Below, piece by piece: positions 6,892 through 15,032 of a stretch of DNA of 43,137 bases. This stretch comes from Parvularcula sp. (GTDB lineage Bacteria > Pseudomonadota > Alphaproteobacteria > Caulobacterales > Parvularculaceae). Position numbers and translations under genes: made by a program. The notes under the pieces are model-generated. The model saw nothing but the letters and a program-made list of their open reading frames with translations. It searched no databases and was not told where the DNA came from. How positions within the stretch are numbered: the first letter of the stretch is position 1; each line of letters opens with the position of its first letter. The stretch spans positions 1 through 43,137 of the forward strand of contig PAIP01000061.1 of the NCBI GenBank assembly GCA_002704915.1, given 5' to 3'.

Positions 6892-8877
6892 CTACAGCTC
6901 CATGCCGTCGTTCGGGTCCATGGCAACCTGCCGGGCAATGCCCTGCACCTGGCGGATCATGCGCCGATTTTGCATGGCCTCTTCCTCAACTTCATCGGGC
7001 GGCGCGATCTCGAATTCGTTCTCGAGGGGCTTTTTCTTCTCCACGGGCTTTACGCGGCTGAGTTCAGGCTGCAATCGGCGTTCGGATTCGGTCGGATCTT
7101 CGTCATTGGTTCTCTGGTCGCCGTGATCCGTGGCGCCTTCCGGTCGCGCCGGGATCGGAAGCTTGGTCCAGTCGTCGGGCCGCGTTTCTTCGGGACCTTT
7201 CAATTCAGGCGGTGACAGAACGCGCTCGCGAAACCGGGCGTCCTCGTAATAGCGCGCCTTCGTCGCCCGGATCGGGGGGATGCCCGCCACCATGACGATC
7301 TCCTCATGTGGGGGAAGCTGCATGATCTCGCCCGGCGTCAGCAACTGGCGCGCGGTTTCCGAGCGCGAGACCATAAGGTGCCCGAGCCAGGGCGACAGGC
7401 GATGGCCGGCATAGTTCTTCATCGCCTTCATCTCGGTGGCGGTGCCGAGCGCATCCGACACCCGTTTCGCCGTGCGCTCGTCGTTGGTGGCGAAGCTGAC
7501 GCGGACATGGCAGTTGTCGAGGATCGAGTTGTTCGGCCCGTAGGCTTTCTCGATCTGGTTCAGCGACTGCGCGATCAGGAATGATTTCAGACCGTAGCCG
7601 GCCATGAAAGCCAGCGCGGTCTCGAAGAAATCGAGCCTGCCCAGCGCCGGAAACTCGTCCAGCATCAGAAGGAGCCGATGCCGCCCGGCGTTCGCCTGCA
7701 GGTCTTCGGTCAGGCGACGGCCGATCTGATTGAGCAGCAATCGCATCAGCGGCTTGGTGCGGTTGATGTCGGAGGGCGGCACGACGAGGTAAAGCGTGAC
7801 CGGCTGATCGCCTCCCACAATATCGCTGATGCGCCAGTCGGAGCGGCGTGTGACTTCGGCCACGACCGGATCGCGATACAGGCCGAGAAACGACATCGCC
7901 GTCGACAACACGCCGCTGCGCTCGTTCTCGGACTTGTTGCGCAGCTCGCGCGCGGCGCTGGCAACGACCGGGTGCGGCCCCGCTTCGCCCAGATGCGCGG
8001 TCTTCATCATGGCGCGCAACGTGGAATCCACCGGGCGCTTCGGATCGGACAGGAATTTGGCCACACCTGCCAGGGTCTTGTCGGGTTCGGCGTAAAGCAC
8101 ATGCAGGATGGCGCCCACCAGCAGCGAATGGCTGGTCTTTTCCCAATGGTTGCGCTTGTCGAGACTGCCTTCCGGATCGACGAGGATGTCGGCGATGTTC
8201 TGGACGTCGCGCACCTCCCACTCGCCGCGGCGCACTTCCAGCAGCGGATTGTAGGCCGAGGATTTCGGGTTGGTCGGGTCGAAGAGCAGCACGCGGCCGT
8301 GCTGCGAGCGGAAGCCGGAGGTGAGCTGCCAGTTCTCACCCTTGATGTCGTGGACGATGGCCGACCCCGGCCAGGTCAGCAGCGACGGGACGACGAGGCC
8401 GACGCCTTTGCCCGAACGTGTCGGGGCAAAGCACAGGACATGCTCCGGCCCGTCATGGCGTAGATAGTCCTTCTCGTAACGGCCGAGAACAACACCATCG
8501 GGATCGAGCAGGCCCGCCGCCTTGATCTCTCCTTTCCCGGCCCATCGCGCCGAGCCATAGGTGGCGACGTTTTTCGCCTCGCGCGCCCGCCAGACCGACA
8601 TGCCGATGGCGACGGCAATGGCGATGAAGCCGCCCGATGCCGCGATGATCCCGCCCTTGGCGAAGATCGGCGGCGCATAGGCTTCGTAGAAATACCACCA
8701 CCAGAAGATCGCGGGCGGATAATAGATCGGCACGCCGAACATCACGAACCAGGGCGGCCCGAGTTGCGCCTGATAACCGAGGCTCGAGGCGACATACTGG
8801 GTCGCGCCCCAGGTGGTGGCGAGGATGATGAGGAAGACGATGGTGATCTGTCCCCAGAGGATCTTGGTCGCGGACAT
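6892..8877 (-). CDS. traG: Type IV coupling protein TraG/VirD4
   Basis: A 661-residue inner-membrane ATPase that would link the relaxase-DNA complex to the type IV secretion channel. Two or three N-terminal membrane segments (residues about 10-95) precede the cytoplasmic domain. Walker A is APTRSGKGVG (151-160) and Walker B is LLLMLDEFPALG (402-412). The conserved EFPALGRLDFFETALAFMAGYGLK and LDNCHVRVSFATND regions follow. A GAAAGGA ribosome site precedes the ATG. It starts 24 bases after the relaxase stop and is 4 bases from the CopG-like gene. The length is normal for the family. Confidence 0.93.
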   Translation of the reverse strand: MSATKILWGQITIVFLIILATTWGATQYVASSLGYQAQLGPPWFVMFGVPIYYPPAIFWWWYFYEAYAPPIFAKGGIIAASGGFIAIAVAIGMSVWRAREAKNVATYGSARWAGKGEIKAAGLLDPDGVVLGRYEKDYLRHDGPEHVLCFAPTRSGKGVGLVVPSLLTWPGSAIVHDIKGENWQLTSGFRSQHGRVLLFDPTNPKSSAYNPLLEVRRGEWEVRDVQNIADILVDPEGSLDKRNHWEKTSHSLLVGAILHVLYAEPDKTLAGVAKFLSDPKRPVDSTLRAMMKTAHLGEAGPHPVVASAARELRNKSENERSGVLSTAMSFLGLYRDPVVAEVTRRSDWRISDIVGGDQPVTLYLVVPPSDINRTKPLMRLLLNQIGRRLTEDLQANAGRHRLLLMLDEFPALGRLDFFETALAFMAGYGLKSFLIAQSLNQIEKAYGPNNSILDNCHVRVSFATNDERTAKRVSDALGTATEMKAMKNYAGHRLSPWLGHLMVSRSETARQLLTPGEIMQLPPHEEIVMVAGIPPIRATKARYYEDARFRERVLSPPELKGPEETRPDDWTKLPIPARPEGATDHGDQRTNDEDPTESERRLQPELSRVKPVEKKKPLENEFEIAPPDEVEEEAMQNRRMIRQVQGIARQVAMDPNDGMEL

Positions 8878-8901
8878 TGCGATGGTCCTTTCTGGTTGAG
8901 G

Positions 8902-10641
8902 CTAAAGGCCGAGGGAGCGCTTGCGCCCGAAGTCCCAATCTACGCCGCCATCATCGCGGGCTACGCCGGAGACGTGACGGCCGATCTGTTTTTCGAGAGA
9001 GGGCGACCAGGGCACGAGCTGGAAGCCGAGGCCGTCGTCGATCATGGCGAAGCGGCCGGAGGCGAGCGCGAAACGCTGGCGATAGGAGCCGGCGACATAT
9101 TCGCCGCTGGCTGCGCGCTCGAAGGACATGCCGGTCTCGGTTGCGAGCTTCTCGCCGAGGTTGTCGAGTTCGCGTTGGCGCAAGGTGCTGAGCAGCCGGC
9201 GCGCGAAGACGACGCGACCGCCCTGCCGCTCGGCAAAGCCCTCGCCGATCAGATGTTCAGCGCGTTCGTCCAGAGCCTGACGGACCTCAGCGCCGAAACC
9301 GCTGTCCGACAGCGCGATCGGATCGCGGGCGATGGCCTGCCGGTCGAGCCAGGTCGCGCCCGAGGCGCCGACTTGCGCACCAAGATCGAGATCGGCGCGG
9401 ACGGCGAGCGCGACGCGGCGCTGCCCCTGCGGGTCCTCCCAGGATCGCAACTCGACGATGGAACCGGGCGGACTGTCGCCGGCGGCGTCGAGATGCGGCA
9501 GCTTGATGTGATGGGTCCGCCCGTCGGTGCCGTCGACCACGGCATAAGCGGTGCCCTTCAACTCGTCGTCGAGGCCGCGCTCGACCAGGCGGCCGATGAC
9601 GGGAACGTCAAGGCTTTCGCCGGCGAGGACATAGCTGGCCGAGCCGCGTTCGATGCCGCGTTCGGTCAGGGCACGGTGCATGCGCTTGATGATGTCGCCG
9701 CGCTCGCCCAGTTCACGCAGGACCGCTTCGGCTTCGGGCTTGATGAACCATTGCGAGAGGCCGATCTCTTCGGCAAGCCCGCGGATTTCAAGGGTTCGCA
9801 GCCGCCCCACCTTCAGAGTATGAAACTCGTCCGGCTGGCGGTCGGGAAGCGGGGCAAGGTCGATGATGCCGGACTTGCCGGCGTCGCGCACAAGCTGCCG
9901 GTCGAGCTGCGTCCAGCGTTCCGCCTCGACCTGCCGCTCCAGATTGCGGTGGATCTCCAGATCGGTGCGGGGCCCGAGTTCCTGCGTGACCAGATCCTGC
10001 GCACGGGCGCGCATGCCCTCCTTGATGTAGTCGCGGGAAATCACCAGGTCCTGGCCATCGTCGGTGCGGCCGCGCAGGATGATATGGATATGGGGATTGT
10101 CGGTGTTCCAGTGATCGACGGCGACCCAATCGAGGCGCGTGCCGAGATCCTTCTCCATCTGCCCCATCAGCTCGCGGGCGTGATCCTTCAGATTGGCCAT
10201 GTCCACCGCGTCTTCGGGCGAGACGATGAAGCGGAAATGATGCCTGTCGTCCTGGCACTTTTCCGCGAAAGCGCCGACATCCATGTCGTCCCTTTCCGGG
10301 CCGAACATCCGCGCCTTTTCCCCGTCGCGGGTCACGCCATCGCGGCGCAGATAATTAAGGTGTGCGCCGAGCGGAGCCGAGCGTGCCGTTTGGCGAACCA
10401 CGCGGGTCTTGATGACGGCGATGCGCGAGCGTCCGGTGAGAAGCCGGTTGGCCTGGATGCTGGCGCGCTGACCGCGCCCGAAGCGTGAGCGGTTGCCCGA
10501 GGTGATCTTGCCGGAGCGCGAGACGCGTCCGCCGGCTTTCTGGGCGGCGGCGAGCGCCTGGGCGACAAAGGGCCTCGCCTGTTGCGCGCGGGTCGAGCGG
10601 ATACGGCCCGGACGGATGCGGAACTCGTTGTCATCGGACAT
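8902..10641 (-). CDS. rlxS: Relaxase of the RlxS/DUF3363 type
   Basis: A 579-residue relaxase that should nick the transfer origin and remain covalently bound to the transferred strand. The N-terminus is very basic. The metal-binding motif is NPHIHIILRG (H184, H186), with a conserved HHFRFIVSPED around residue 134. Tyr97 in AHLNYLRRDG is a candidate nucleophile, but I cannot prove which Tyr acts. The C-terminal half is the DUF3363 region. The start at 10641 (MSDDNEFRIRPG) is preferred over an upstream in-frame start at 10671 because it matches the usual beginning of these proteins as I recall them; no strong ribosome site is seen for either. The upstream gap holds four copies of a palindrome (10651-10783). 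Confidence 0.9.
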   Translation of the reverse strand: MSDDNEFRIRPGRIRSTRAQQARPFVAQALAAAQKAGGRVSRSGKITSGNRSRFGRGQRASIQANRLLTGRSRIAVIKTRVVRQTARSAPLGAHLNYLRRDGVTRDGEKARMFGPERDDMDVGAFAEKCQDDRHHFRFIVSPEDAVDMANLKDHARELMGQMEKDLGTRLDWVAVDHWNTDNPHIHIILRGRTDDGQDLVISRDYIKEGMRARAQDLVTQELGPRTDLEIHRNLERQVEAERWTQLDRQLVRDAGKSGIIDLAPLPDRQPDEFHTLKVGRLRTLEIRGLAEEIGLSQWFIKPEAEAVLRELGERGDIIKRMHRALTERGIERGSASYVLAGESLDVPVIGRLVERGLDDELKGTAYAVVDGTDGRTHHIKLPHLDAAGDSPPGSIVELRSWEDPQGQRRVALAVRADLDLGAQVGASGATWLDRQAIARDPIALSDSGFGAEVRQALDERAEHLIGEGFAERQGGRVVFARRLLSTLRQRELDNLGEKLATETGMSFERAASGEYVAGSYRQRFALASGRFAMIDDGLGFQLVPWSPSLEKQIGRHVSGVARDDGGVDWDFGRKRSLGL

Positions 10642-10650
10642 GGGGCGCCC

Positions 10651-10783
10651 CCGCACGGTGCAAATCATCAAGGAAAATCAGGAAGAGGAGCGCGCAGCGC
10701 ACGGTGCGCGCCAGCGCCGCACGGTGCGGGACGCGCCGGAAACCTGAACAAAAACAACCGCCCGCCACAGCCGCACCGTGCGG
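10651..10783. repeat. Four CGCACGGTGCG-type palindromes upstream of the relaxase gene
   Basis: The core GCACGGTGC or its complement occurs at 10651-10661 (CCGCACGGTGC), 10697-10709 (GCGCACGGTGCGC), 10717-10729 (CCGCACGGTGCGG) and 10771-10783 (CCGCACCGTGCGG). The last copy is followed by CCTTTTAT. All four lie in the 243-base gap between rlxS and the transglycosylase gene. Candidate roles are transfer origin, operator, or nested hairpins. Confidence 0.55.
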
Positions 10784-10884
10784 CCTTTTATCTCGCCATC
10801 TTTCGGTCGTGGTGCCTGCCGCCACCCTCTGCGCCCTCCATGACACGCCAGCGCCCGATGGGATGCGAATTGCGGTGCCGCTGC

Positions 10885-11649
10885 TCATGGCCGGTCCCCA
10901 CCGGCATCGCGGGCGACGAACAGCCCCTCCGACTGCAAGGCGGTGAGTGCGTCCGGTGCCGCCGGGACGAGCGAAGGGGCATCGTCCGGCGTGCGGTCGG
11001 GGGACGCGGGATCGGCAGCGGAAGCGCCGATTTCACGCGCGACGAAGAGCGCCGCCTCGCGCCAGTCGGGCGGCGGAGCGACCGTCGAGCCGCTGCCGGA
11101 AGGCCGCTCGCCGAGCAGGATCGGCGTCAAAGCAGCGACATAGGCGCGCGTCTCGGCAGGCAGCGGACGAGCCGTCGCGCGGTATTCATCGTAGCGACCG
11201 GGACCGGCATTGTAGGCCGCGAGCATCGCGGCAACATTGCCGTAGCGATCCCACATCTCGCGTAGGTAGGCGGTGCCCGCGAGGATGTTGTCGCGCGGCT
11301 CGAAGGGGTCGCGGCCGAGAGCATGGCGGATGCGCAGCTCCGCCCAAGTCGAGGGCATGACCTGCATCAGCCCCATCGCGCCGGCAGACGATATGGCGTG
11401 CATATTGCCCGCGCTTTCGACCTGCATCACGGCGAAGATCCATGCCGCCGGGATGCCGAACCGCTGCGAAGCCTCTTCGATATGGGCGCCGTGCGGATGC
11501 ACGGCGACGGCACGACCCATCACGGCGATCTGCGCCAGGCCGGGCAGCGGGGCAATGGCTGTGACGAACAGGCCGGAAAGAAGAAGGAGGAGGATGCGGC
11601 GGCGGGCGCCACATCTCCCCGAGGCGGGACGGATGCAGGACGTGACCAT
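10885..11649 (-). CDS. Lytic transglycosylase of the transfer operon
   Basis: A 254-residue exported murein hydrolase (SLT/VirB1-like) that would open the peptidoglycan for the conjugation channel. It has an N-terminal signal segment (RRILLLLLSGLFVTAIAPLPGLAQ). The catalytic Glu is E78 in VMQVESAGN. The family motifs SSAGAMGLMQVMPSTW and AAYNAGPGRYDEY follow. The C-terminus is a Pro/Ala-rich tail. The ATG at 11649 has AGGAG five bases upstream; a GTG two codons earlier is too close to that site. It begins just after the DUF736 stop. Confidence 0.9.
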   Translation of the reverse strand: MVTSCIRPASGRCGARRRILLLLLSGLFVTAIAPLPGLAQIAVMGRAVAVHPHGAHIEEASQRFGIPAAWIFAVMQVESAGNMHAISSAGAMGLMQVMPSTWAELRIRHALGRDPFEPRDNILAGTAYLREMWDRYGNVAAMLAAYNAGPGRYDEYRATARPLPAETRAYVAALTPILLGERPSGSGSTVAPPPDWREAALFVAREIGASAADPASPDRTPDDAPSLVPAAPDALTALQSEGLFVARDAGGDRP

Positions 11650-11651
11650 GA

Positions 11652-11987
11652 TCACTCCTGCTCGTCGCGCTTCTTTTGGCGGGTCCAGTGCAAGCCCCAG
11701 TCGCGGCCGTCTTCGTCCGACTGGAACAGGCGGGCGCGGATCGGCTGCTGGAAAACTGGATCGTCGAGAAGCACGGAGACGAACGGTCCCGCGCGCTCGC
11801 CGGAATGTTTCCAGCCTGCGCCGACTTCCGGCCCATACTCATCGCCGAGATGGATGCGATAGGCAGGCGCCTTGTCGGCGTCCGCATTTTCCGACGGCGT
11901 AAAGGTCAGCTCGACGTCCAGCGAGAGCGTGCGGAGTCGCCCGGAATAGCCGGACGGGGTGCGGGTAAACTGGCCGATCTGTGCCAT
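11652..11987 (-). CDS. DUF736-family protein
   Basis: A 111-residue protein recognised as DUF736 from its start MAQIGQFTRTPSGYSGRLRTL and its ARLFQSDEDGRDWGLHW region. It is a standard small member of these transfer/partition operons and its function is unknown. The strong ribosome site AAAGGAG precedes the ATG. It lies 68 bases after the TraF-like gene and ends directly before the transglycosylase start. Confidence 0.88.
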   Translation of the reverse strand: MAQIGQFTRTPSGYSGRLRTLSLDVELTFTPSENADADKAPAYRIHLGDEYGPEVGAGWKHSGERAGPFVSVLLDDPVFQQPIRARLFQSDEDGRDWGLHWTRQKKRDEQE

Positions 11988-12055
11988 GGAAGGCTCCTTT
12001 CCTATGCGGTGGAGAAGACGCGGGACGGCTCAACGGCCCCGCTCTGGACGCGCTG

Positions 12056-12601
12056 TCACCGCATCGGCGCGCGCCAGACAAAGCGGCCCTCGCCGTCTTC
12101 GTCGGTGAAAAGCGGGATCGCGTGGCCGATCACCGCCGAGGCGGGGAACGGGCCGAAATAGCGGCCGTCGAGGCTGTCGCCGACGTCCGGGTTCATCAGG
12201 AACACTTCGCCCTCGGCGATGACGCGACAGCCCTGCCAGACCGGCAGGTCTCGGCCGAAGCTGTCGTGGTCGCGCGCCTCGCCGAGCGGAACGCCGTCGA
12301 CGATAATGGCGCGGCCATCGCGGCACAGGCGCTGTCCGGGCAGGCCGAGAACGTGCTTCAGAAGCGGCACGTCGCGTGCGACGTAGCCGCGCTCGACCAT
12401 AAACGAGGCGAAGGGTTCGGGTGGGATGACGGCGACCAGATCGGGCACCGCGATCCGGTCGTCGGGTGCGACAGTATAGAACCCGATCGGCACGCTGGCC
12501 GATGCGTTCCAGACCAGCCTTGGCGCAGTCGGAACGAATCCGGCAAAGGCGATCCCGAGCGTGGCAACCGTCGTCACCATGACATAGCGAAAGCGCGTCA
12601 T
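12056..12601 (-). CDS. traF: TraF-like S26-family signal peptidase
   Basis: A 181-residue inner-membrane serine protease. TraF peptidases of conjugation systems mature (cyclise) the TrbC pilin. One N-terminal membrane helix (FRYVMVTTVATLGIAFAGFV) anchors it. The catalytic Ser is S36 in NASASVPIGFY and the Lys is K82 in VPLLKHVLGLPGQ. The C-terminal FLMNPDVGDSLDGRYFGP is conserved in the family. The ATG overlaps the DUF2840 stop by four bases. No pilin gene is in this window, so the substrate would be encoded elsewhere on the element. Confidence 0.9.
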   Translation of the reverse strand: MTRFRYVMVTTVATLGIAFAGFVPTAPRLVWNASASVPIGFYTVAPDDRIAVPDLVAVIPPEPFASFMVERGYVARDVPLLKHVLGLPGQRLCRDGRAIIVDGVPLGEARDHDSFGRDLPVWQGCRVIAEGEVFLMNPDVGDSLDGRYFGPFPASAVIGHAIPLFTDEDGEGRFVWRAPMR

Positions 12602-13083
12602 GGGGCGATCTCCCGCCGCCAGAGCCATGCCTGATGACGCTCCGCGGTGTAGGGACGCGGCGCTTCGCCTGCGTTTATCCAGTGGGAGACGTGCCGCCAA
12701 TGATCGGGATCGACTTGGGCCGGATCGACACCTATGGCCTCGATCCCGTCGACATGGCGAAGGACAGCCTCGACCTTCGGCCAGCCTTCGATCTTCAGCA
12801 GGATTTCGCCGCCTGGACGGACGAAGGGCAGCGTCTGATAGGACTGGCCCGGCGCAACCGCGCGCAGGATGTCGAGGCGCGAAATGATCGTGCCGTGGTC
12901 GTTCGCCGCCCAGCGGACGAACGCAAACACCGTGCCGGGATGGAAGAATACAACACGCCGGTTGCGATCGAGGATCTGCTCACCAGTCGCATGGCCGAAT
13001 CTGATCCAGTATTCGGTCTTGCCTTCCACCCAGGTCAGTTCCGCGCGGGTCAGATCGCCGTCATGGGCGTCGATGCCGATCAT
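12598..13083 (-). CDS. DUF2840-family protein
   Basis: A 161-residue soluble protein, Trp-rich at its end (HWRHVSHWINAGEAPRPY, then AWLWRREIAP). I recognise it as DUF2840, a family of unknown function found between the RHH gene and traF in alphaproteobacterial elements. It overlaps both neighbours by four bases, so the whole stretch from parA to traF is a tightly coupled translational unit. Confidence 0.85.
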   Translation of the reverse strand: MIGIDAHDGDLTRAELTWVEGKTEYWIRFGHATGEQILDRNRRVVFFHPGTVFAFVRWAANDHGTIISRLDILRAVAPGQSYQTLPFVRPGGEILLKIEGWPKVEAVLRHVDGIEAIGVDPAQVDPDHWRHVSHWINAGEAPRPYTAERHQAWLWRREIAP

Positions 13084-13334
13084 GGGCGGTCTCCCCCTAT
13101 GTCGGGAAACTCGCGCGCCAGCAGGTCGCGCAGCATGTCGGCGACGGTGATGCCGCGCTGGAAGGCCGCGATCTTGATGCGGCCGCGCAGCGCCGGCGTG
13201 ATGTCCACGGTCAGCCGCGCCGAATAGGCGTCGGCGGTATCCGTGCGCTTTGGCGGCGCGTCGCCGGCCTTGATCCAGCTATCGGGATCGGCCGGGCGCG
13301 TAGCGAAGCAGCGCTTCTCGGTGCGCGCCGTCAT
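13080..13334 (-). CDS. Ribbon-helix-helix partition-type protein
   Basis: An 84-residue DNA-binding protein. Its C-terminal half is a ribbon-helix-helix (ARLTVDITPALRGRIKIAAF, then GITVADMLRDLLAREFP). The position close behind parA suggests the centromere-binding partner of a small ParA-type partition pair. It overlaps the methyltransferase and DUF2840 genes by four bases each. It is separate from the large ParB-like protein at 40033-42183. Confidence 0.78.
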   Translation of the reverse strand: MTARTEKRCFATRPADPDSWIKAGDAPPKRTDTADAYSARLTVDITPALRGRIKIAAFQRGITVADMLRDLLAREFPDIGGDRP

Positions 13335-14074
13335 GACGAAATTCCGTCATGGAATGGCAGCACGGTGGCGATGCGCGCCCGCGCGCACTCGGCCATGTCG
13401 GGGTCGATCTCGCAGCCGAGATAGCGCCGGCCGGAAAGCCGGCAGGCTTCCCCGGCCGCGCCGGAACCGGCGAACCAGTCGCCGACCAGGCCGCCTTCGG
13501 GGCAGCTCGTGCGGATCAGGATCTCCAGGAGCGCCGACGGCTTTTCGGTCGGATGGATGGCGCGGCCGTGGCAGTTGCGCAGGTAGATGACCGAGCGCAT
13601 GAGGCGCGGCCCGCCGTCATGGCTGACATAATGGCCGGCGTCGATCTGGCCGGTATGGGGCGGGCGCTGCTTGCGCCGCACCGTGCGGGCCGTCGCGTCG
13701 GGCGTGGTCTGGACGTCGTTGTAGATGTCACGCCAAGCGGTCTCGGCGGGATAGAACTGGACGGCCAGTTCATGCACCCGCTTGAAGCGGTCGGCATGAA
13801 AGCCGGTGCCGTTCTGCTTTTCCCAGACGATCTCCTGCGCGATCCGCAAGCCGGCGTCAGTGAAGCGGTCGGCGGTCGCCATGAAGCTGCGCAGCGAGCC
13901 GAAGACCCAGAGCGAGCCGGTCGGCCTGAGGGCGGCGCGCGCCAGCACGACCCAGCCCTCGACGCGCCGATCCCAGGCGAGCGAAGTGTCGCCATAGGGC
14001 GGATCGGCGATGATCATGTCGTAGGGTGCGTGCCAGGGCATTTCTTCGCGGCAGTCGCCGGTAAGGATCGTCAT
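13331..14074 (-). CDS. Orphan DNA methyltransferase (beta class) in the partition operon
   Basis: A 247-residue DNA methyltransferase. Motif IV DPPY is at residues 24-27 and the AdoMet-binding motif FAGSG is at 201-205. Having the catalytic motif before the AdoMet motif defines the beta class. HPTEKPSALLEILI is the usual target-region neighbour. DPPY implies N6-adenine or N4-cytosine methylation. No restriction enzyme is beside it. It overlaps parA and the RHH gene by four bases. Likely jobs are self-protection of the incoming element or a CcrM-like control of replication; both are inference. Confidence 0.88.
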   Translation of the reverse strand: MTILTGDCREEMPWHAPYDMIIADPPYGDTSLAWDRRVEGWVVLARAALRPTGSLWVFGSLRSFMATADRFTDAGLRIAQEIVWEKQNGTGFHADRFKRVHELAVQFYPAETAWRDIYNDVQTTPDATARTVRRKQRPPHTGQIDAGHYVSHDGGPRLMRSVIYLRNCHGRAIHPTEKPSALLEILIRTSCPEGGLVGDWFAGSGAAGEACRLSGRRYLGCEIDPDMAECARARIATVLPFHDGISS

Positions 14075-14724
14075 GCCGATACCCTCCCGATCCCCAGCAG
14101 GCCGATCTCGGCGGCCAGGGCGGCAATCTCGCGCGCGGCGGGTGATCGGCGCCCGATCTCGCGGACGAGCCGCCCGGTCTGCGCGGCGTCGGCGAAGACG
14201 ACGCGCTGGCCGATGGCGCTGGTGAGCACGGGAGGATCGTGGTCCGCCAGCGTCTCGGCGGTCTCGCGGGCGATGACGGTGCGGGCACCGCAGCGGTTGA
14301 GCACGAAGCGGGCAACGAGCTGGGGCCGGTAGATGCGCGCCTCCGCCAGGAGGGCGAGCATCTCCGCCGAAGCCCAGCCGTCGAACGGCGATGGCTGCAC
14401 CGGGATCAGCACGAGATCGGCGGCGAGCAGCGCGGAGCGCATGAGGCCGGCGACGCGCGGTGGCCCGTCGATGACGATGCGATCGACATCGCGGGCGAGT
14501 TCGGGCGCTTCGCGATGCAGCGTGTCGCGGGCCAGGCCAACGGTGCCGAAGGCGCGTGGCAGGCCCTCACGCGCGCGTTGTTGCGACCAGTCGAGGGCGG
14601 AGCCTTGCGGATCGGCGTCGATCAGGGTGACGCGCTTGCCACCCTGAGCCAGTTCACCGGCAAGATGCAGCGCCAGCGTCGTCTTGCCGACACCGCCCTT
14701 CTGGTTGAGGAGCGCGATGATCAT
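14071..14724 (-). CDS. parA: ParA-family partition ATPase
   Basis: A 217-residue small ParA with the deviant Walker A motif QKGGVGKTT (residues 8-16), the A' region LIDADPQGSALDWS and the Walker B region RIVIDGPPRV. It lacks an N-terminal HTH, so it belongs to the short ParA/MinD-like class. The ATG at 14724 has a G-run upstream; a GTG two codons earlier is an alternative. Its start overlaps the repA stop as ATGA, so ParA was translationally coupled to RepA before the IS insertion. Downstream genes may now depend on a promoter in the IS or in the repA remnant. Confidence 0.9.
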   Translation of the reverse strand: MIIALLNQKGGVGKTTLALHLAGELAQGGKRVTLIDADPQGSALDWSQQRAREGLPRAFGTVGLARDTLHREAPELARDVDRIVIDGPPRVAGLMRSALLAADLVLIPVQPSPFDGWASAEMLALLAEARIYRPQLVARFVLNRCGARTVIARETAETLADHDPPVLTSAIGQRVVFADAAQTGRLVREIGRRSPAAREIAALAAEIGLLGIGRVSA

Positions 14725-14927
14725 TTGCACCCCCCCGGCAGATCGAGAGGCAGGCGGGGTCTTTCTGCAGATTCAGGAGCCTCGGTTGCGCCTCGATCAG
14801 ATGCCGGTCGAGGCGATGCCGGGGCGTCGGATGCCCTCTTCTTAGCGGCTCTACCAAGGCTTCTGGCGGTGTCGCGGATGAGGTTTTCCACATCGCGCGC
14901 GCGCTCTTCAAAGTTAGCTGGGGTAAC
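14721..14927 (-). pseudogene. repA: C-terminal fragment of repA cut off by IS110
   Basis: The last 68 codons of the original replication gene. The reading frame continues from the GTT at 14925-14927 through TPANFEERARDVENLIRD to a stop that overlaps the parA start (ATGA), which argues that this is native coding sequence. Joined to the N-terminal part at its GTT codon (16484-16486), it gives one uninterrupted 398-residue protein. The frame also stays open through the IS on this strand, but that part is antisense to the transposase and has no meaning. Confidence 0.8.
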
Positions 14928-15032
14928 TGTTTCTGTTCTCGTCGCGTGTGGAGAAAGCGCCTCTTGCCATACCGTGAACGGTGATCTCACCGGCATTTGC
15001 CGAACGTTCACCAACCGGAATGGAGAGAGACA

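Noticed and set aside
8764-10488. 574-codon rightward frame opposite the relaxase
   Set aside because: Antisense shadow of rlxS; composition is biased as expected and no domain is seen.
13676-13688. CCGCACCGTGCGG palindrome inside the methyltransferase gene as part of the upstream-relaxase array
   Set aside because: A single copy within coding sequence 3 kb away (another is at 32452-32468); in high-GC DNA this can occur by chance, so it was not counted in the array.
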